From Lytechinus variegatus (taxonomy: Eukaryota; Echinodermata; Echinoidea; Temnopleuroida; Toxopneustidae): DNA of 64,000 nt. Positions 24,130 to 36,900 of this stretch are shown here, in pieces (within the stretch, counting starts at the first letter, position 1; every line of letters starts with the position of its first letter). The notes under the pieces were generated by a model. That model did not search any database, was not told the origin of the DNA, and saw only the letters and a list, made by a program, of their open reading frames with translations. The position numbers were made by a program, and so were the translations under genes. The DNA lies in NCBI RefSeq assembly GCF_018143015.1, contig NC_054741.1, forward strand, positions 12,523,736 through 12,587,735, in the 5' to 3' direction.

Positions 24130-27100
24130 AGGTTTAGTCAAAGTCTAGTATGATTTCATATTTTGGTTGAAATACAAAATTATTTTTGTGTGAAGTTATG
24201 AAAATTATGGGCTTTTGGGTATGTATGTCTGATACATGAATCTGTATAATTCTGCAAAGATTGCAAATTTGTAATTGTACTATTTTAACCTTCATTCGAA
24301 AGAAAAACCGGTGTAAATTTTGCAATTAAAAATTGAACTTGATTTTAGAACATATGCGGAATGTGACCGTGATTTGTGTGTTTTCTCGTCTGAGTTTTTC
24401 ACAGCCAGTTTCGAGATTGAAACTATTCGTCTTCAGGGTAGTGCCAGGGTATGTCAATGAGCGGGGGGAATCTTAGTTGACTTTTTCTTTCTCTCTCACT
24501 CTCGAATAAGAGGAGTACTACAGACTTTAATAACCCAGACCTCTCTCTAGCTGTTGCTTTCTTTTTTCCCCTCCCCCTTTTAATGAAAACATGTATAATA
24601 TATTTTATTTTTCGGTATATGAGATCTTGTGCATGAAAATTTAGTTTAACAGCTTTTCGATTATCAAGAACTATAAAGAAGTTGGCCTATTTAGTATGTT
24701 GATTAAAATAGCTAACACTAAAACAGGTGACTAAATCTGATAACTTTGATCAGATTCAAATTTTAACAAAAAAATGACGAAATCATCTTCAGGACACTAA
24801 AATGTTCTAGTGATAGTCCATTGTTAATTGAAATAATCACATTATTGAATCTTTACCAAAACTTTTAGTAAAGATTTATTTTGCTGGTGAATAAACAACT
24901 TTTTTCAAGAACATATAGTACTATACCTCATTCATTTGAAATTAACTTTTGGGGAGATAATGTTTGACTTTGCCAAATGCTGTCAACACCAACCCTCCGA
25001 CCATTTCTTTTGTATTTTGCGATTACTCCACCCCATTTAATAACACCAAAACTTTTACTTTCTTTCAAATTAATGTTTAACCTTTTCAAATGAACCGCGT
25101 AGCGATGATTTAATTTTGGAGGGGGCGGTATATATAAGTGCACGCGAAGCTGGCCAACCAACACCTTACTGAGCGCGCTCTCTAGGGGGGAGGCGCAAAG
25201 TTTTCGTTATCTCATCAATTCAAATCAAAAGAAGACATCAATTGCGTCTACTATATCAGCCCGAATTCAATAATTGCTGTGATTTAAAAATAAATTATAA
25301 ACGCCCCAAAATGGGAAAAGATTTAGGGAATTCGAAATGATTCCTCTTCCCACGCGAAGCGCGAAACAAAGTATTTTATAAATTTTGAGGACAGAAAAGG
25401 TCATGCACGGAGTGGTACAAAATGCCTATCTTGGTCAGATAAGATTTGATAAAAGAAAAATTGCCATATTAATTATCGCAAAACGGGATAGATCGATAGG
25501 TATGAGAGAAACGATATTCTTTCCCGCGAATGGCGTTGAAGATCAGAAATTTCTCTGAAATCTTAACCTGTTCTTATTCATTTCTAAATTTCATTTTTTT
25601 AGATTATTTAACTCGATTTACGAAGAAAAAAAAGCTCAAAATGGGAAAGAGATGATGCACGGAGAGAAATCTCTCCTTTCCCATATACTGTGGTTTGTTT
25701 TTATCATTATGCGCTTCCATAATGATTAAGAAATTTGAGTGATATTCTAATTTCAAATTAATGGCGCAATAAAAACACACATGAGATGGATATATATGGA
25801 ATAAAGTTGCATCGTATATTGTATATAGCACAGCAGGGGTTTTATGAATGCCTCTTTTAGCAGATATACTTGCCCAAAATTACTTGCTATACAAAGCGAA
25901 AAAAAATAACGTGATATGGTATCAGGGAGTGGCCGCAGTGTTTACCCGCATCGACGAGAAGAGAGGAAATTTTGTGTTAATGTAATTTTTAGAAATACAA
26001 TTCATGCTTTACAACAATGAATATTAATTTCTGGAAAGAAATACATGAGTCCCGATAGCCGGGAGGGGAAAACGGAATAAAAAAATTGTGTGGGAAACAA
26101 AGGGGAAATGCAATTTTAACCTTTTTATGAAGAGAGAGAAAAAAGGCTCGTTAAGATTTTTATTCTTTTAAAAAAAAAGTATGAAGGATGAACATTTAAG
26201 CCATTATTCCCTTTTCTTCATTTGCTTTTCTTTTTCTCTCTTTTCCCCTTTTCATTCTATACGGGGACTTTTTGGGGGGGAACCGCCTCCACCCCTCCCC
26301 CCTGTTTAAAATGAAAATTATGATCCCCGATGCCAATATAAAAAAGATCCCGAACGTTTCAGAATAGAGACACAGATCTATGTGATTATGTGAGGAAGCG
26401 GGAGACCGAACTTCACCAAGTTAATGCACTTACACGTTATAAAGACTAGTGTATATGCATTTTCAATTCAGCTTCAATGGACTAACAAAAAATTGTCAAA
26501 ATACGTTGGTTAGAATCTTTAAAAAAAAATTATTAATAGGCCTATTGATCATTTTAGTCCGGGTCGGACATTTTCCAAGAGAGAGGTTCTTAAGTGTATG
26601 AGACAGGGGAGCACTTCGACTACCCCAAATTAGTTTGATATATGATTTGATTTATTTATTTACCAACAATATTCACATGTTTACAGGTTTTAAAACAAAT
26701 TGAATAAAAGTACATGTATGAAATATACAATGGTAAATGGGACCAGGGGTCCGTTTCATAAAACTTGTTACAATAATAAATTGACAATAACAGTTATAGG
26801 GTACTGTCTGATTGGCTGATAGTTAATTTGTTATAAAAAAAAACATCTTGCATTTGTTATTATAACAAGACTTTATGACACGGGAGCAGAAAGCACTAGT
26901 GCTTGTCGAGTCTGGCCCCACATATTACACATGCAATTTTTTTTTAGAACAAACACAATACAAAAATTAAATGACAACATACTCGATCCTTGTAAAGGGT
27001 TGTCAGTAACATTTAAAAAAAAAAGATCTTAACTGCAGTAATTTTATACTGTACAGTACATGTAGGTAGTGTGAATTCATGATAAAAATTTATTTCAGAG

Positions 27101-27500
27101 AATTCATAAGACTTTTTCTGGATCTCTTCAATTTGATTCCAAGTGGAACTTTATTACAGAAATCACTACCAAAAAAAGAAAGCGAAAATTGACCTTGAAT
27201 TGTTTAAGTCTTGCTGGAAGATTTACTTTATGGCCTTTCTTTTGTTTTGTAGGATAACTGTGCTCAATTAGGTTACAATAATGTGCTTAGGAGTAAGGTA
27301 AGTTATGATCATGCAGGTCATACATAAAGGTACAGTTTTTATTAAAAAAATTTATATAAAAAAGGAGTACGATCCCTGCAGAAGAACGATCCGACCCTGG
27401 TACTGAATAGCAGAACAGCATATCCTCTATGATTATAACGACATAGAAAAAAACAAGGCATTTTCTCATACTCCGGTACCACAACTTATGACGAATCACA
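24130..27500. other. Intergenic region between PRELID3 and the eIF4E-binding gene
   Basis: No gene is seen. Around 26641-26665 the sequence GATTTGATTTATTTATTTAC and the following segment look like the 3' end of a LINE in reverse, but I cannot read protein from it with confidence. A small foldback lies at 26746-26885. Confidence 0.45.
26746..26885. mobile_element. Short foldback MITE
   Basis: GGGGTCCGTTTCATAAAACT at the left and AGACTTTATGACACGGGA at the right pair imperfectly; CTTGTTA and TAACAAG are next inside. The same ends are seen in the larger element 52158-52881. Confidence 0.5.
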
Positions 27501-27527
27501 GCTATTCTTAAACTGAACAATATTGAA

Positions 27528-27737
27528 GTGGGCGGAGTTTGCCAATCGTCTGCAAATAAAAACTCCCCATTTACGGTATGCAGCGCAGGCATGTATCCAG
27601 CACATCGAAGACACACACCGGATGTATCGTCACGCGGCGGCCAGGCTTGACCCTCGGCCTCGATCGGATCTGTCATCCTCATCTTACTGTTTAGCTTTGA
27701 CTTTTTCTTCTTTCTGTCACGCCCATTCAGTTCCAAA
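27528..27737 (+). promoter_or_regulatory. Putative promoter and 5' UTR of the eIF4E-binding gene
   Basis: GTGGGCGG (GC box) at 27528-27535 and CCAAT at 27542-27546 precede a GC-richer stretch with CGCGGCGGCCAGG (27632-27644). No TATA box. The start codon at 27738 follows in the context CCAAAATGG. Inference from motifs and position. Confidence 0.4.
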
Positions 27738-27979
27738 ATGGAGTCCCGTACACGAATCATGAGGTCATCTCAACTTGGATTGCCACCTCGGTCCTCCATG
27801 ACTGTGACATTTTCCCGTGACACCTTGGAACGAAAGGTGGAAGCCAATAAACCCCAACAACTTCCACGGAATCCTGATCAGAAGCTTGAAAATATTAGAA
27901 AAATAAGTGGGAAAGATGCGGACCCAGTCCTCACGAGCTTGGTGAACTACCACAGCAAACTGCTTGGGGCTTCGGGGAG
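27738..27979 (+). CDS. eIF4E-binding gene, coding exon 1
   Basis: Residues 1-80 plus two bases, MESRTRIMRSSQLGLPPRSS onward, ending KLLGASG. Donor GTAAGG. The first ATG of the frame is used; no upstream in-frame ATG was noted. Confidence 0.8.
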
Positions 27980-30900
27980 GTAAGGTGCTACTGCTAACCT
28001 AAGTCCTAACTCCTTGTCCTACACTTTTCTGTTTCAGAAAAGTGTAGGACAAGGAGTTTTGCCTGAAGATTGGAAGAGTGCTAATGAGTAATGTGACCCC
28101 TGTATTCAAAAAGGGTAGCAAATCAGAAGGTAGGAACTGTACAGGCCTGTAAGTCTGACATGTGTTATTTGTAAGCATAGGCGGATCCAGGGGGGGGGCC
28201 CCCCTATTGGCGGAGCAAAAAAAGAAAAAAAGGGGAAAAGGAAGGAAAAAAGGGAAAAGAGAGGAGAAAAGAAGGAAGGCAAGCATAAGAGGAGGAAGAT
28301 GAGTGAATAAAATAAGACAAGGGGAAGACTTGGAAATTGTTTTTTTTTTATCTTTCATGTCGGGATATAAAATTTTGCTCGCGCTTTGCGCTCGCATTGC
28401 CTTTTAGGTGATATCTTGCTCAATATGGATCTTAAAATATCAAATTCTGAAGTCAATATACAAAACATATTTCAGCTTGGAAATTGAACGTTCATTATTT
28501 TGTTTTATTTACAAATTGATTTTTTAAAAGTGTAAAAATTTCTGTTTTATGGTCTGAATATTAACAATTTCTGCTTGCGCTGCGCGCTCGCAAAATTTGA
28601 TTTGTCAGGTACCTATTATTTTCCTGTATTCCATGAAGTTCTCAAAATATCCCTATTTAGGTCAGATTGTCAAAACGTATCAGCTAGCGCTGCACGCTTG
28701 CATTTTGATTAGTGAGTTATGTATATCTCAATATTAATTCTAAAACAAACTACTTAAAATCACCATTTGATGACAATTAATCATAAATTTCTGCTTGTGA
28801 TTTGCGCTCACATTGATAGATTTTAAACTCATGCATCTTAGGCATAATTACAAAAGTGCTTTAAATGTCAAATTTTCAGGCCATAATATTAATAGATTTT
28901 GCGCTCTCATGCTTAGGAAGAGAAATAGGAAGATAGTCATCATTTTCTTATGATGACATAATGTCCTTATAGAATATCCCGGTCCTATGTCAAAACTCAA
29001 AGTAACAATAATTGAAAATATCAGCTCTGTTTTAACTGTGATCCTTCTTCACCTCACAATTTTTCCACAAACTGCTTGCAATACAGAGCTTAAAGTGACC
29101 CCTTTTCAGATGTGAATATCATATATTTTTAGCTCGCGCTCCGTGCTCGCTTTATTGATTTTCATGGTAAAAAAAAAATTAGAATACCCAAATTCTAGGT
29201 CGATATCTCAAACACACGTTTATTCAGATACGCAGCTTGTTCTCCATTTAAATAATTATCCAGTTTCAGATAGCAATATAAAAAATTGTCTTCTCGCGCT
29301 TTGTGCTCGCATTATTAATGTATGAAAATTTCCAATAGCTTAACCTTTTCATGATTTACAAAACATGAATAGAGTGTCAAGAATTTTTCAGCTCGCGCTT
29401 TGCGCTCGCATCAATAATGTTCAGTTTTTGTCTTATATATCCTTTCCACGATTACAAAAAGTGCTTAAAATTTCCATTATTCAGGTAGAAATGTCAAAAA
29501 TTTTCAGCTCGCGCTCGCAATATTTGAATGTTGAAATAATATGTAACGTCTTAATGGCTAAGTTCAAGCAGTCCATAACAAATACGTTTTCGATCAGCTC
29601 AAAACGGCGGCGTCAACATCAAATCTTAACCTGAGGTTAAGTTTTTGAAATGACATCATAACTTAGAAAGTATATGGACCTAGTTAATAAAACTTGGCCA
29701 TAAGGTTAATCAAGTATTACTGAACATCCTAGTAGAGTTTCATGTCACATGACCAAGGTCAAAGGTCATTTAGGGTCAATGAACTTAGACCATGTTGGAG
29801 GATTCAACATCGAAATCTTAACCTGAGGTTAAGTTTTTGAAATGTCATCATAACTTAGAAAATATATGGACCTAGATCATGAAACTTGGACATAAGGTTA
29901 ATCAAGTATCACTGAACATCCTGCATGAGTTTCACATCACATGACCAAGGTCAAAGGTCATTTAGGGTCAATGAACTTTGGCCGAATTGGGGATATCTGT
30001 TGAATTCCCATCATAACTTTGAAAGTTTATGGATCTGATTCATGAAACTTGGACATAATAGTAATCAAGCATCACTGAAAATTTTGTGCACGTTTCAGGT
30101 CTCATGATTAAGGTCAAAGGTCAATTAGGGTCAATGAACTTTGGCCGAATCGGGGGTATCTGTTGAATTACCATCATAACTTTGAAAGTTTATTGGTCTA
30201 GTTCATTAAACTTGGACATTAGAGTAATCAAGTATCACTGAACATCCTGTTTGAGTTTCAGGTCACATGACCAAGGTCAAAGGTCAATGAACTTTGGCCG
30301 AATTGGGTGTATCTGTTGAATTACCATCATAACTTTGAAAGTTTATGGATCTGATTCATGAAACTTGTACATAAGAGTAATCAAGTATCACTGAACATCC
30401 TGTTCGAGTTTCAGGTCACATGATCAAGGTCAAAGGTCATGTAAGGTCAATGAACTTTGGCCATGTTGGGTTATTTTGTTGAATAACCATCATATCTCTG
30501 TAAGTTTATTGGTCTAGTTCATAAAAAGTGGACATAAGAGTAACCATGTATCACTGAACATCTTGTGCGAGTTAGAGTAGTATTCAAAGTCAACACTGCT
30601 GCTATATTGAACCGCGTGATGCAGGTGAGACGGCCAGAGGCATTCCACTTGTTAAAAATATGTAACGTCTTCATGGCTAACTGCAAGCAAGTCCTTAACA
30701 GTACCTTTTCCATCAGTTCATTTCTGCTCGCGCTTCACGTTCATAATAATTATTCACTTGCATACACATCTTTTTTCAGGATAGCCCAGAATGTTCAAAA
30801 CTTTTAGAAAAAAGTACATAAGATTCCCCCCCAAAATAACTTGCGACTTCTTAGTAAACTACAAGCTCTTGGAGTCAAAGGGAAAATGCATGCATGGATT

Positions 30901-33900
30901 AGTGACTTCCTGCTTGGTAGACGTCAAAGGGTCGTTGTCAGTTGTCAACATTCCCACTGGTCAGAAGTTTGCAGTGGAGTACCCCGGCCAGGGCAGTGTT
31001 CTCGGCCCCATTTTGTTTTTAATGTATGTTATGATCACCCAGATTCAGTGCAGACTTCAGCCAAACTGTTTGCTGACGATACTAAGTTGTATGTTCGTTC
31101 TGATGTTCCAGGGGCCACCGGTAAATTGCAGGATGATTTGACTGAGCTTGAGGCCTGGGCTGAGAAGTGGCAACTACGTTTTCACCCAGATAAATGTACT
31201 GTGTTGAAGATTGGAAGAAGTATTTCTGACTCTGAGTATCATATGACCAAAGGTTCACAATCGGTTGTTCTACGTGAATGTGAGAGTGAGAGAGATTTAG
31301 GAGTTCAGGTAGACTCACGTCTTTCTTTCAAGGAGCACATTTCTAAAGTGGTGTCAAAGTCTAATAGACTGCTTGGTATTATTAGAAGAACTTTTGTACA
31401 TTTGGATAAGACCTCTATTAAGCTTTTGTTTAAGGGTATTATTCGCCCTATCTTAGAGTATGGCCAGGCTGCGTGGTCACCGTATAAGCTGGGTGAGCAG
31501 AGGCGGTTAGAAAGTGTCCAACGTAGAGCTACTAAATTGATCCCAGGTATTAAGCACCTACATGTATCATACTCTGAACGTCTTCGCCTCCTGAAATTGC
31601 CATCACTCAGTCACCGACGTAAAAGAGGTGACATGATTGATGTGTACAAATATCTGCATGGTTACTATGATTCAAGTTCTGAACTTTTCTATCTGAGACA
31701 TGGTGGTAAAACACGTGGTCATTCCTTAAAGCTAGAGAAAAGATATTCGCGTCTTGATGTGCGTAACTTTTTCTTTGCTAACCGAGTGATAGATGTGTGG
31801 AATAGTCTCCCAGAAGATGTAGTTACTGCTTGTTCAGTGATTGCTTTTAAGAATAGACTGGATAAGCATTGGGAGAAGATTGCCTATGACTTTGAGTAAT
31901 TTTTGTTTCTTGTGTGTTTCCATGGAATTTTTCACTGTCTACGATACCTCTGCCACCCCTCCATGCCAACATAAGTAGCGCATCTAATTTTGTCTGAAGG
32001 AGAGCAGCAATAGACATTTCTACTTTGATCGATGAACAGGCTTCGTCCTACAACATCGTTGGAGTAAACTAAACTAAACTAACCTGATTTGTGGTAATGG
32101 TGGTGTTGATGAAATCCGATGTTACGTGGCCATGCATGATCAGGCCTAGTGAGTGTGGCTGAATTTGTACCGGTATGTAGGCCTATGTTTTTTTTTTTAA
32201 GTTTTAGGTACCGGTAGGCCTACCATGCTTTTACAAATATATACCACTTTAGTACCACTCAGTAAGGTGGGCCTCACTCATCCTGCATTAACCCAAGGAA
32301 CTCCCGCCCGCGTAGCGGGCAGGAGCCCAGGATCTTACGTGCAATTATGCATACTCTCCTGACAAGCGTGAAGTATGGTCAAAATAATTCACCGAATAAA
32401 TAGTTAAAACAGAAATCAAGCACTTACCACGATTATATGGATGATGGTCTAACGAGTGGCAGTTTTTCTGACATCTGGGCACAGACTGGAACCTCGATCG
32501 GCCATTTTGTTACAAATCATAACAAAAATGGCCGATCGAGACGGGGGTAGAAGGAGAGAACTCCCTGGGTTAACCCTGCATCAGTCCAAACCATTTGCAC
32601 AATTGTACACTTATAGTACTTGTACTGTAGAAACTAGTATGACTACATGTATGTCCAGACTCAACTCCAGACAAGAAAACAATTTCTGGGACTGTCTTGA
32701 GTCCTGAGAACCAGGAACATTTCATGAATTGTTTGAAAGTAGACCTGAAATGTTTAGGATGCATTTCAGTTGTTGAGAAGATTCAAATATGAAAATGATG
32801 ATTTTATCTTGATCTCAATTGTCAGCGTTTGGACATTTAACCTTGCATCGACCCCATCTTACATTTACAACTCACTGAGTAGTGTAATATAGTGATACTA
32901 GATCTACTACCAACTACCAAATCTGTAGGCCTAATTCTTATTTTTGTAATTATTGATTTTTGTTTTCAAAATTTTAGTTTATTGTCACTTTTTAAATTTA
33001 GACATGGAGAGTCAAGAGACCATAGTCTTTTGATGGTGCTGGCCAATGCACTATGATCATACTAACTTTCAAAATATTGAAGCCAAGGGGCAAACAATTG
33101 CTATGACAGTCATTAGGCCTACATCAGAAACATTCTGGTTCTAATGGAGTTTGATCTTCATTTGATTTTTAAGCCTATTGTTGCAAATCATATCTGGGAA
33201 GTAGGCTTATATATAGTTGATGAAAACGTAATTGCCCTGGTGTTTTTTTTTTATAAATTCTTAATAGTGTGAGCCCTTGTGTAAAGTTGTATTTGACTTT
33301 TCACTGATTCTAATTTTTTGTTTTTCTGGTTTTAGAATATTTTGCTCCTCAGATATGCTTGCCAGTAGGATTTGGAATCAAATTGAGTTTAATTAGCTTA
33401 GACAGTGGGCCACTGATGTATTTATGGGACAATTGGTTGCATAAAAGATAAAAGTAAAAACAGGGGGGGGGGGCAAACATAAAGATGATTATCCCCTTCA
33501 ATCCATAAAGCAAAGACCAGGGTCAAAATTATGGTAGGGTGCTTTTTAGCACTAACGGTAAGGCTTATATGTTGCAAAAATTGACCCAATGCCAACACTT
33601 GCTCAGGGTGCTTTTCCTAGATACTCCATCACTAACTCCCTAAATCATGTTTCCCACTTTTACAGCTCTTTAGTTTTTGTCTGCGAAGTATCTGGGGGTA
33701 ATTAAAAGAAACTACAATTTTTTATAAAGACCCTTATTAGGTTTATAATTTGTATTTGTTTTGAAAAAAAAGTTGACAAATCCCAATCAATTATTGGGGT
33801 GGTAATTTATTGATTGAAGACAGATTGAGGCTGGTAATTGTTGAACAAATTTTCAACTCATATCAATCACATCAGTTGTTAGTTTTGATTACTACTAGGG

Positions 33901-36900
33901 AAGAAAAAAATACAAATGTCTCTGGGCAATTCGCCCCCTAAATACCCTCAAGAGCCCTAGAAAAAACTGATATAAAATGTAGCAAATATTGGCTTATGAG
34001 CTCACAAAGTATCCACAGAAGGTGTTCTGTTGATTTTTTTTTCTTTTGCCTGCTTCTATATAAATGATTCCTTTTATAACAAGCCACAATAGACCGAGTT
34101 AAGTTCTATCAACTCCTGTACATTCAGTATTCATTTCAGTCATATCCAAATTATTCTAGCTTGACATTTGCATCTAAGATTTCTCAAAGGTGGACTGACA
34201 GTAACATTTTGAATGAAATTTAGCCCTTGAAATGGCTATTTCAGTAGAGTGTACGTGTAGCACTTGGAAGAAGAAATTACACTGTATTTTGTCATTGCCC
34301 CCATTTTACCCTGAATAACATTTCTTTCAGATTTCAGGGTCATCTCAGCTCAAAATGTGGTCTGCTGTGTAGAGACTAGTTTGAACACATGTTTTTATAG
34401 TGTATAGCATCTTACTTTTCCTCTGATTTTACCACTTCTACTATATAATGTCACATGTAGTCCCAGGCCACCCTCCTTAACTGTTATTAGCAAGAATCTG
34501 TAATAATTTTAAATTGTCCTTGGGCCAGTTGCAGAATGATTTGCACTTAATGTGAAGTAAAAAAATCAAGTGCAAACTTACCTTTTATGCATCGTACATT
34601 GGTTTGAAAATCAAGTTGCATTTACGTTTTTTTTTGTTGCATTTCATTTGTCAAATTTGTGTTTGATCCATTTGATCGCATCTCTTTAATATTGCAACAA
34701 GGCCCCTGGAAATGAAACCTCTCAAAATGTGCAGACTATTTTTTTTTCTAAGATGGTATAAAAACAAAAGCAGGTATCAACTCATCAGAAACATTTAAAA
34801 ATGCCAAATTATTTTCCATACCAGAAATCATCCATGTAAGCTACCCCTTTCCCAATTTGCATGGAGGACTATTTTCTGTGTGGTGAAAATTGCCCAGTAG
34901 TTTTTGTTACAGATCATGCAGGATTTTGCAGATGTAGCTGCTTCAGCAGTTTGTTATCTCTTTGGGCAATCTGAGGTACTTAGTATCTGAGAGTAATTGA
35001 TCTACAATCTTTATTCACCGACAGGTGTTTGACATATTTTGTAAACTGGAGAATTTTCAGTTTACAATAGCATGGACATTCCATGGAGTAGGTCCATGGT
35101 CATTCTAAGGGCAATTCCACTTGGATCCAAGTTAATTTTATTAAAAGAATGAAATACACTTTAAGAATAAAATCGAAAATTTCATGCAGTCCAGATATTA
35201 AAGTCATGTTCATTCATCTAGCTGGTATTTATGAAACATTGATACTGGTTTGATTCAAAAGAATGAAATTCACAAACATAACAGGCTGGATTCATACAGT
35301 GAAGATAATTGACTTAGCAAGGCTTGTATCATGAAATATTTTTATATGCCAAAATATATCCACATATATATATATATATATATATATATACTTGAACTGT
35401 GATCAAGGACCTTTTTTGAGCATGGGGGGTGGCAAAATCTCCCCTGACCCCCTGTTTAATTTTTTTTTCTATGCTGTGATATGTAACAGGACCAGCTATT
35501 TTCATTTAACTAAGACTTCATCTTTGTGTGTGTGGTGATGTAGGGTTTTGTTTCACTACCTAGTCATGGAAAATATTACCTGATAATTCTCCCAGGATCA
35601 TAAAAAGAAAGGAAACTATAGATTTTAATCTCAAACAGTGTATTGAGAGTGTTGCTTTACCTGAATCTTTGAGCAAAGGAGAAAATGACCAGTAGTTTAT
35701 TTGATCTATTCCCAGTAACAATGCCCACTATGAGTTAATCCTAGGTGTGAATGGCCCTTCAATTACCTTAATTATCCCATTACAACTCCCATTGTGTTGA
35801 CACTGCCATGCTAAGCTGGTCATTTACACTAGCTAACAATAGAACACATAACCAGAAGAGGCTTACAGGTAGCCTTTTCATTGTGATTATTGAGCTTAAT
35901 ACAAGCCTGTAGGTTGAGATGATTTTGAGTTTTGCCAGGGTTTGTTTGTGCATGTACTTACACATGTTTCTTGATTAGACCAGGCTTTTTTTTATTCAGA
36001 TTAACTTAATTATGGTTTTAAGTTTCATTCTATGACCACTGACCCCCTCTCCAAAAAAAATAAACAAGGGTTTACAAGAACAAACAAGAGATGAGTGTGC
36101 AAAATGATCTTTAACTTGAAAGTAGTTTTTTTATTAAGGCAGAAAAATAAGTTTGGTAACAAATCTGTCACAGAATCCAAATAATGTTTTTCAAATGTTT
36201 AATTTTGTGTCTGTGATGTAAAAAACATGCAAGTAGCCACCAAGTGTGTCAAGTGATATATTTATATATGTATAGTTCCATCAAGTTTTAATCTTATATT
36301 TTCAAAAAGATTTTTTATTTCGAAAACAATATATTCAGTCATCATGGCTTTTTGGATTTTTTTTACATGAAATGTTGGGGGCAGTCATTCAGCTGTTTGT
36401 ATGTGAGATTACAAAATCAAACTTTGAAAATTCTGTTTTCTGTTATTTGAGTCCTTGATATCTCATCAACTCTTAGACAAATGAGAGGAACATCAAGGCC
36501 AATCAAAGGGGCATCCACGGCCATGGCTTTCAATGGCCCTAGAATCTCTTAGAATCTGATGAAAAATGATGAAAAAAATCAAGGACTGAAATGAAAGAAA
36601 TTATTAACGAGTTGTCCTTTTTCCTTTCAATTCTTACTAGGCACAAAAATGATTTTGCCAAATGCAAATTTTGAATAACTTGCCAAGACTGTGTTATTTA
36701 ATCCATTTAGTTTTCTTTGGATTTTTTATATGTTCATTATTTCTACACAATTGACTTGTATATATGTGAATGGAATAAAATCAAATCCTTTTTTTTCTTG
36801 TTTATTTGCTGTAGGTCATTTGACTTAATTGTTGGTAAGCTGAGTCATCTCTTAAAAACCAATGGATACTACCTGGATTCCAAGTATAAAGGTAATATTA

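Larger units (their letters stand above)
28036..32083 (+). mobile_element. CR1/L2-like LINE fragment split by later insertions
   Basis: 28036-28175 reads, with frameshifts, as the start of a reverse transcriptase: LPEDWKSAN, VTPVFKKGSK, VSLTCVICK. The frame resumes at 30841 with LLSKLQALGVKGKMHAWISD and runs to 31899. The tail to 32083 ends in TAAACTAAACTAAACTAAC, the short tandem tail of CR1/L2-type LINEs. The gap 28176-30830 is inserted DNA; the RT segment between motif 1 and the first helix of the palm is absent. It lies in intron 1 of the eIF4E-binding gene, on the same strand. Confidence 0.8.

Noticed and set aside
27287-27760. Minus-strand 157-codon open frame
   Set aside because: It overlaps the promoter and first exon of the + strand gene; no recognisable domain. 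The + strand exon is supported by splicing and phase.
27999-28397. Minus-strand 132-codon open frame
   Set aside because: Shadow of the LINE hairpin and of a purine-rich repeat tract.
29377-29520. CRISPR-like regular repeats (GCTCGCGC words)
   Set aside because: The units vary in length and sequence, have no uniform spacers and the genome is eukaryotic; these are tandem transposon repeats.
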